DNA from: an uncultured Clostridia bacterium
Lineage (GTDB): Bacteria > Bacillota > Clostridia > Oscillospirales > CAG-272
DNA length: 5,649 nucleotides
Reading direction: 5' to 3'
NCBI GenBank assembly: GCA_946055715.1
Contig: CAMGGT010000077.1
Span: forward strand, 1 to 5,649
This document shows, one piece after another, positions 4,738 through 5,649 of this stretch; the stretch's first letter is position 1, and each line of letters starts with the position of its first letter. A model generated the notes under the pieces. It ran no database searches and had not been told where the DNA came from. It worked only from the letters and a program-made list of their open reading frames with translations. Position numbers and translations under genes: made by a program.

Positions 4738-5649
4738 ATGAACAGAAAAAGCGGTGTGCTGATGCACGTCTCCTCCCTCCCAAACGGGTATTCCATAGGG
4801 GGGTTCGGCAAAGAATGTAAAGAATTCGTTGATTTATTGACAGAAGGGGGCTTTTCTTTGTGGCAGGTACTTCCCTTTTGCCTGCCGGACGAATGCAACT
4901 CCCCCTACAAGTCCTTTTCGGCCTTTTCGGGCAATCCCTTCTTTATTTCTCTGCCCGCACTCTACGAGCAGGGACTGCTGACCCGCACAGAACTGCAAAG
5001 CGCGGCCGAACATGTGCCCTATACCTGCGAGTTTGACCGCCTGGGGACGGAGCGGTTTGCCCTGCTCTGCCGTGCGGCAGAACGGGTCGTTGACCGCTCC
5101 CCCATCGAGGCCTTTTTGCAAACCCACCCCGAAACGGAACACTTCTGCCGCTTCATGGCCCTGCGGGCGGCCAACAAATGTGCCCCCTGGCGCGAGTGGC
5201 AGACCGATGCCTATGACGAAAAACTGTATTTTGCCTGGGCGTTTATGCAGTATGAGTTTGACCGCGAGTGGAAGGAGATCAAAGCGTATGCCAACCGACG
5301 CGGCCTGTCGATCGTGGGAGACCTGCCCATCTATGTGGCCTATGAAAGTGCCGATGTGTGGGGCGCACCCGACCTGTTTGCGCTGGATGAAAACCTGCGC
5401 CCCACGGCGGTGGCGGGTTGCCCGCCGGACTATTTTTCACAGGACGGACAGCTGTGGGGCAATCCCCTCTATTCCTGGTCGCGCATGAAGGCAGACGGGT
5501 TTTCCTGGTGGCGGCGCCGCCTGCGGCACATGTTTGAATGGTTTGACTGCCTGCGGCTGGACCATTTCCGCGGCTTTTCCAGCTATTGGAGCGTGCCCGC
5601 TTCGGCGGCCACCGCCATTGACGGCTACCAGCTGACCAAGCAGGGCCGC
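4738..5649 (+). CDS. malQ: 4-alpha-glucanotransferase (GH77, amylomaltase/D-enzyme), 3' truncated by window edge
   Basis: MalQ moves alpha-1,4-glucan segments from one maltooligosaccharide or glycogen chain to another, in the cytoplasm. The first 304 residues are present, out of about 500 expected; no stop is reached before the edge. GH77 landmarks are GVLMHVSSLP with GGFGKE near the start, LWQVLP at 41-46, SPYKSFSAFSGNPFFI at 55-70, GDLPIYVAYESADVWGAPDLF at 194-214, CPPDYFSQDGQLWGNPLYSW at 228-247, and LRLDHFRGF at 272-280, whose Asp275 is the expected catalytic nucleophile. The acid/base Glu and the third catalytic Asp should lie beyond the window. The start ATG has AAAGGG five bases upstream. 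It is the compact form without the N-terminal extension of E. coli MalQ. The loop before SPYKS reads FCLPDECN rather than the common GPTGYGD. It lies downstream of the prfB terminator, so it is probably a separate transcription unit. Confidence 0.96.
   Translation, partial: MNRKSGVLMHVSSLPNGYSIGGFGKECKEFVDLLTEGGFSLWQVLPFCLPDECNSPYKSFSAFSGNPFFISLPALYEQGLLTRTELQSAAEHVPYTCEFDRLGTERFALLCRAAERVVDRSPIEAFLQTHPETEHFCRFMALRAANKCAPWREWQTDAYDEKLYFAWAFMQYEFDREWKEIKAYANRRGLSIVGDLPIYVAYESADVWGAPDLFALDENLRPTAVAGCPPDYFSQDGQLWGNPLYSWSRMKADGFSWWRRRLRHMFEWFDCLRLDHFRGFSSYWSVPASAATAIDGYQLTKQGR

Noticed and set aside
1..5649. CRISPR array, insertion sequence, phage, toxin-antitoxin or defence genes
   Set aside because: I found no regularly spaced repeats, terminal inverted repeats, transposase motifs or defence domains; every large frame is a core housekeeping gene or its shadow.

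Overview
The window looks like a chromosomal housekeeping segment from a GC-rich low-GC-lineage relative, most likely a gut-type clostridial Firmicute (Oscillospirales or similar). The reasons are consensus SigA-type promoters, AGGAGG-type ribosome binding sites, two TTG starts, and the trmK-nif3 gene pair that is also adjacent in Bacillus subtilis (yqfN-yqfO). The genus cannot be settled from the sequence alone. There are no mobile elements, CRISPR arrays, tRNA or rRNA genes.

Layout. Bases 1-77 may hold the last codons of a rightward gene. A bidirectional stem-loop terminator follows at 107-163. Bases 212-3160 carry a leftward four-gene cluster, in transcription order: a small DUF1858 CxxC protein, trmK (tRNA m1A22 methyltransferase), a Nif3-family dinuclear metal protein, and tyrS (tyrosyl-tRNA synthetase). 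The first three genes overlap (4 nt and 14 nt) and tyrS follows after 63 nt with no terminator, so one transcript is likely. It would start from a perfect TTGACA-17-TATAAT promoter at 3188-3216.

A 345-base divergent intergenic region (3161-3505) separates this cluster from rightward prfB (release factor 2). prfB has its own extended -10 promoter, an approximately 60-base leader and a TTG start. A GC-rich terminator follows prfB, and then malQ (GH77 4-alpha-glucanotransferase) runs off the right edge.

Functionally, most of the window serves translation: tRNA methylation, tRNA charging and termination. malQ is an unrelated carbohydrate gene. I see no clear new system. The points most worth a second look are the replacement of the first His of the TyrRS HIGH motif by Thr, a prfB with no programmed frameshift, a tyrS with no room for a T-box leader, and a redox-type DUF1858 protein leading a tRNA-modification operon.
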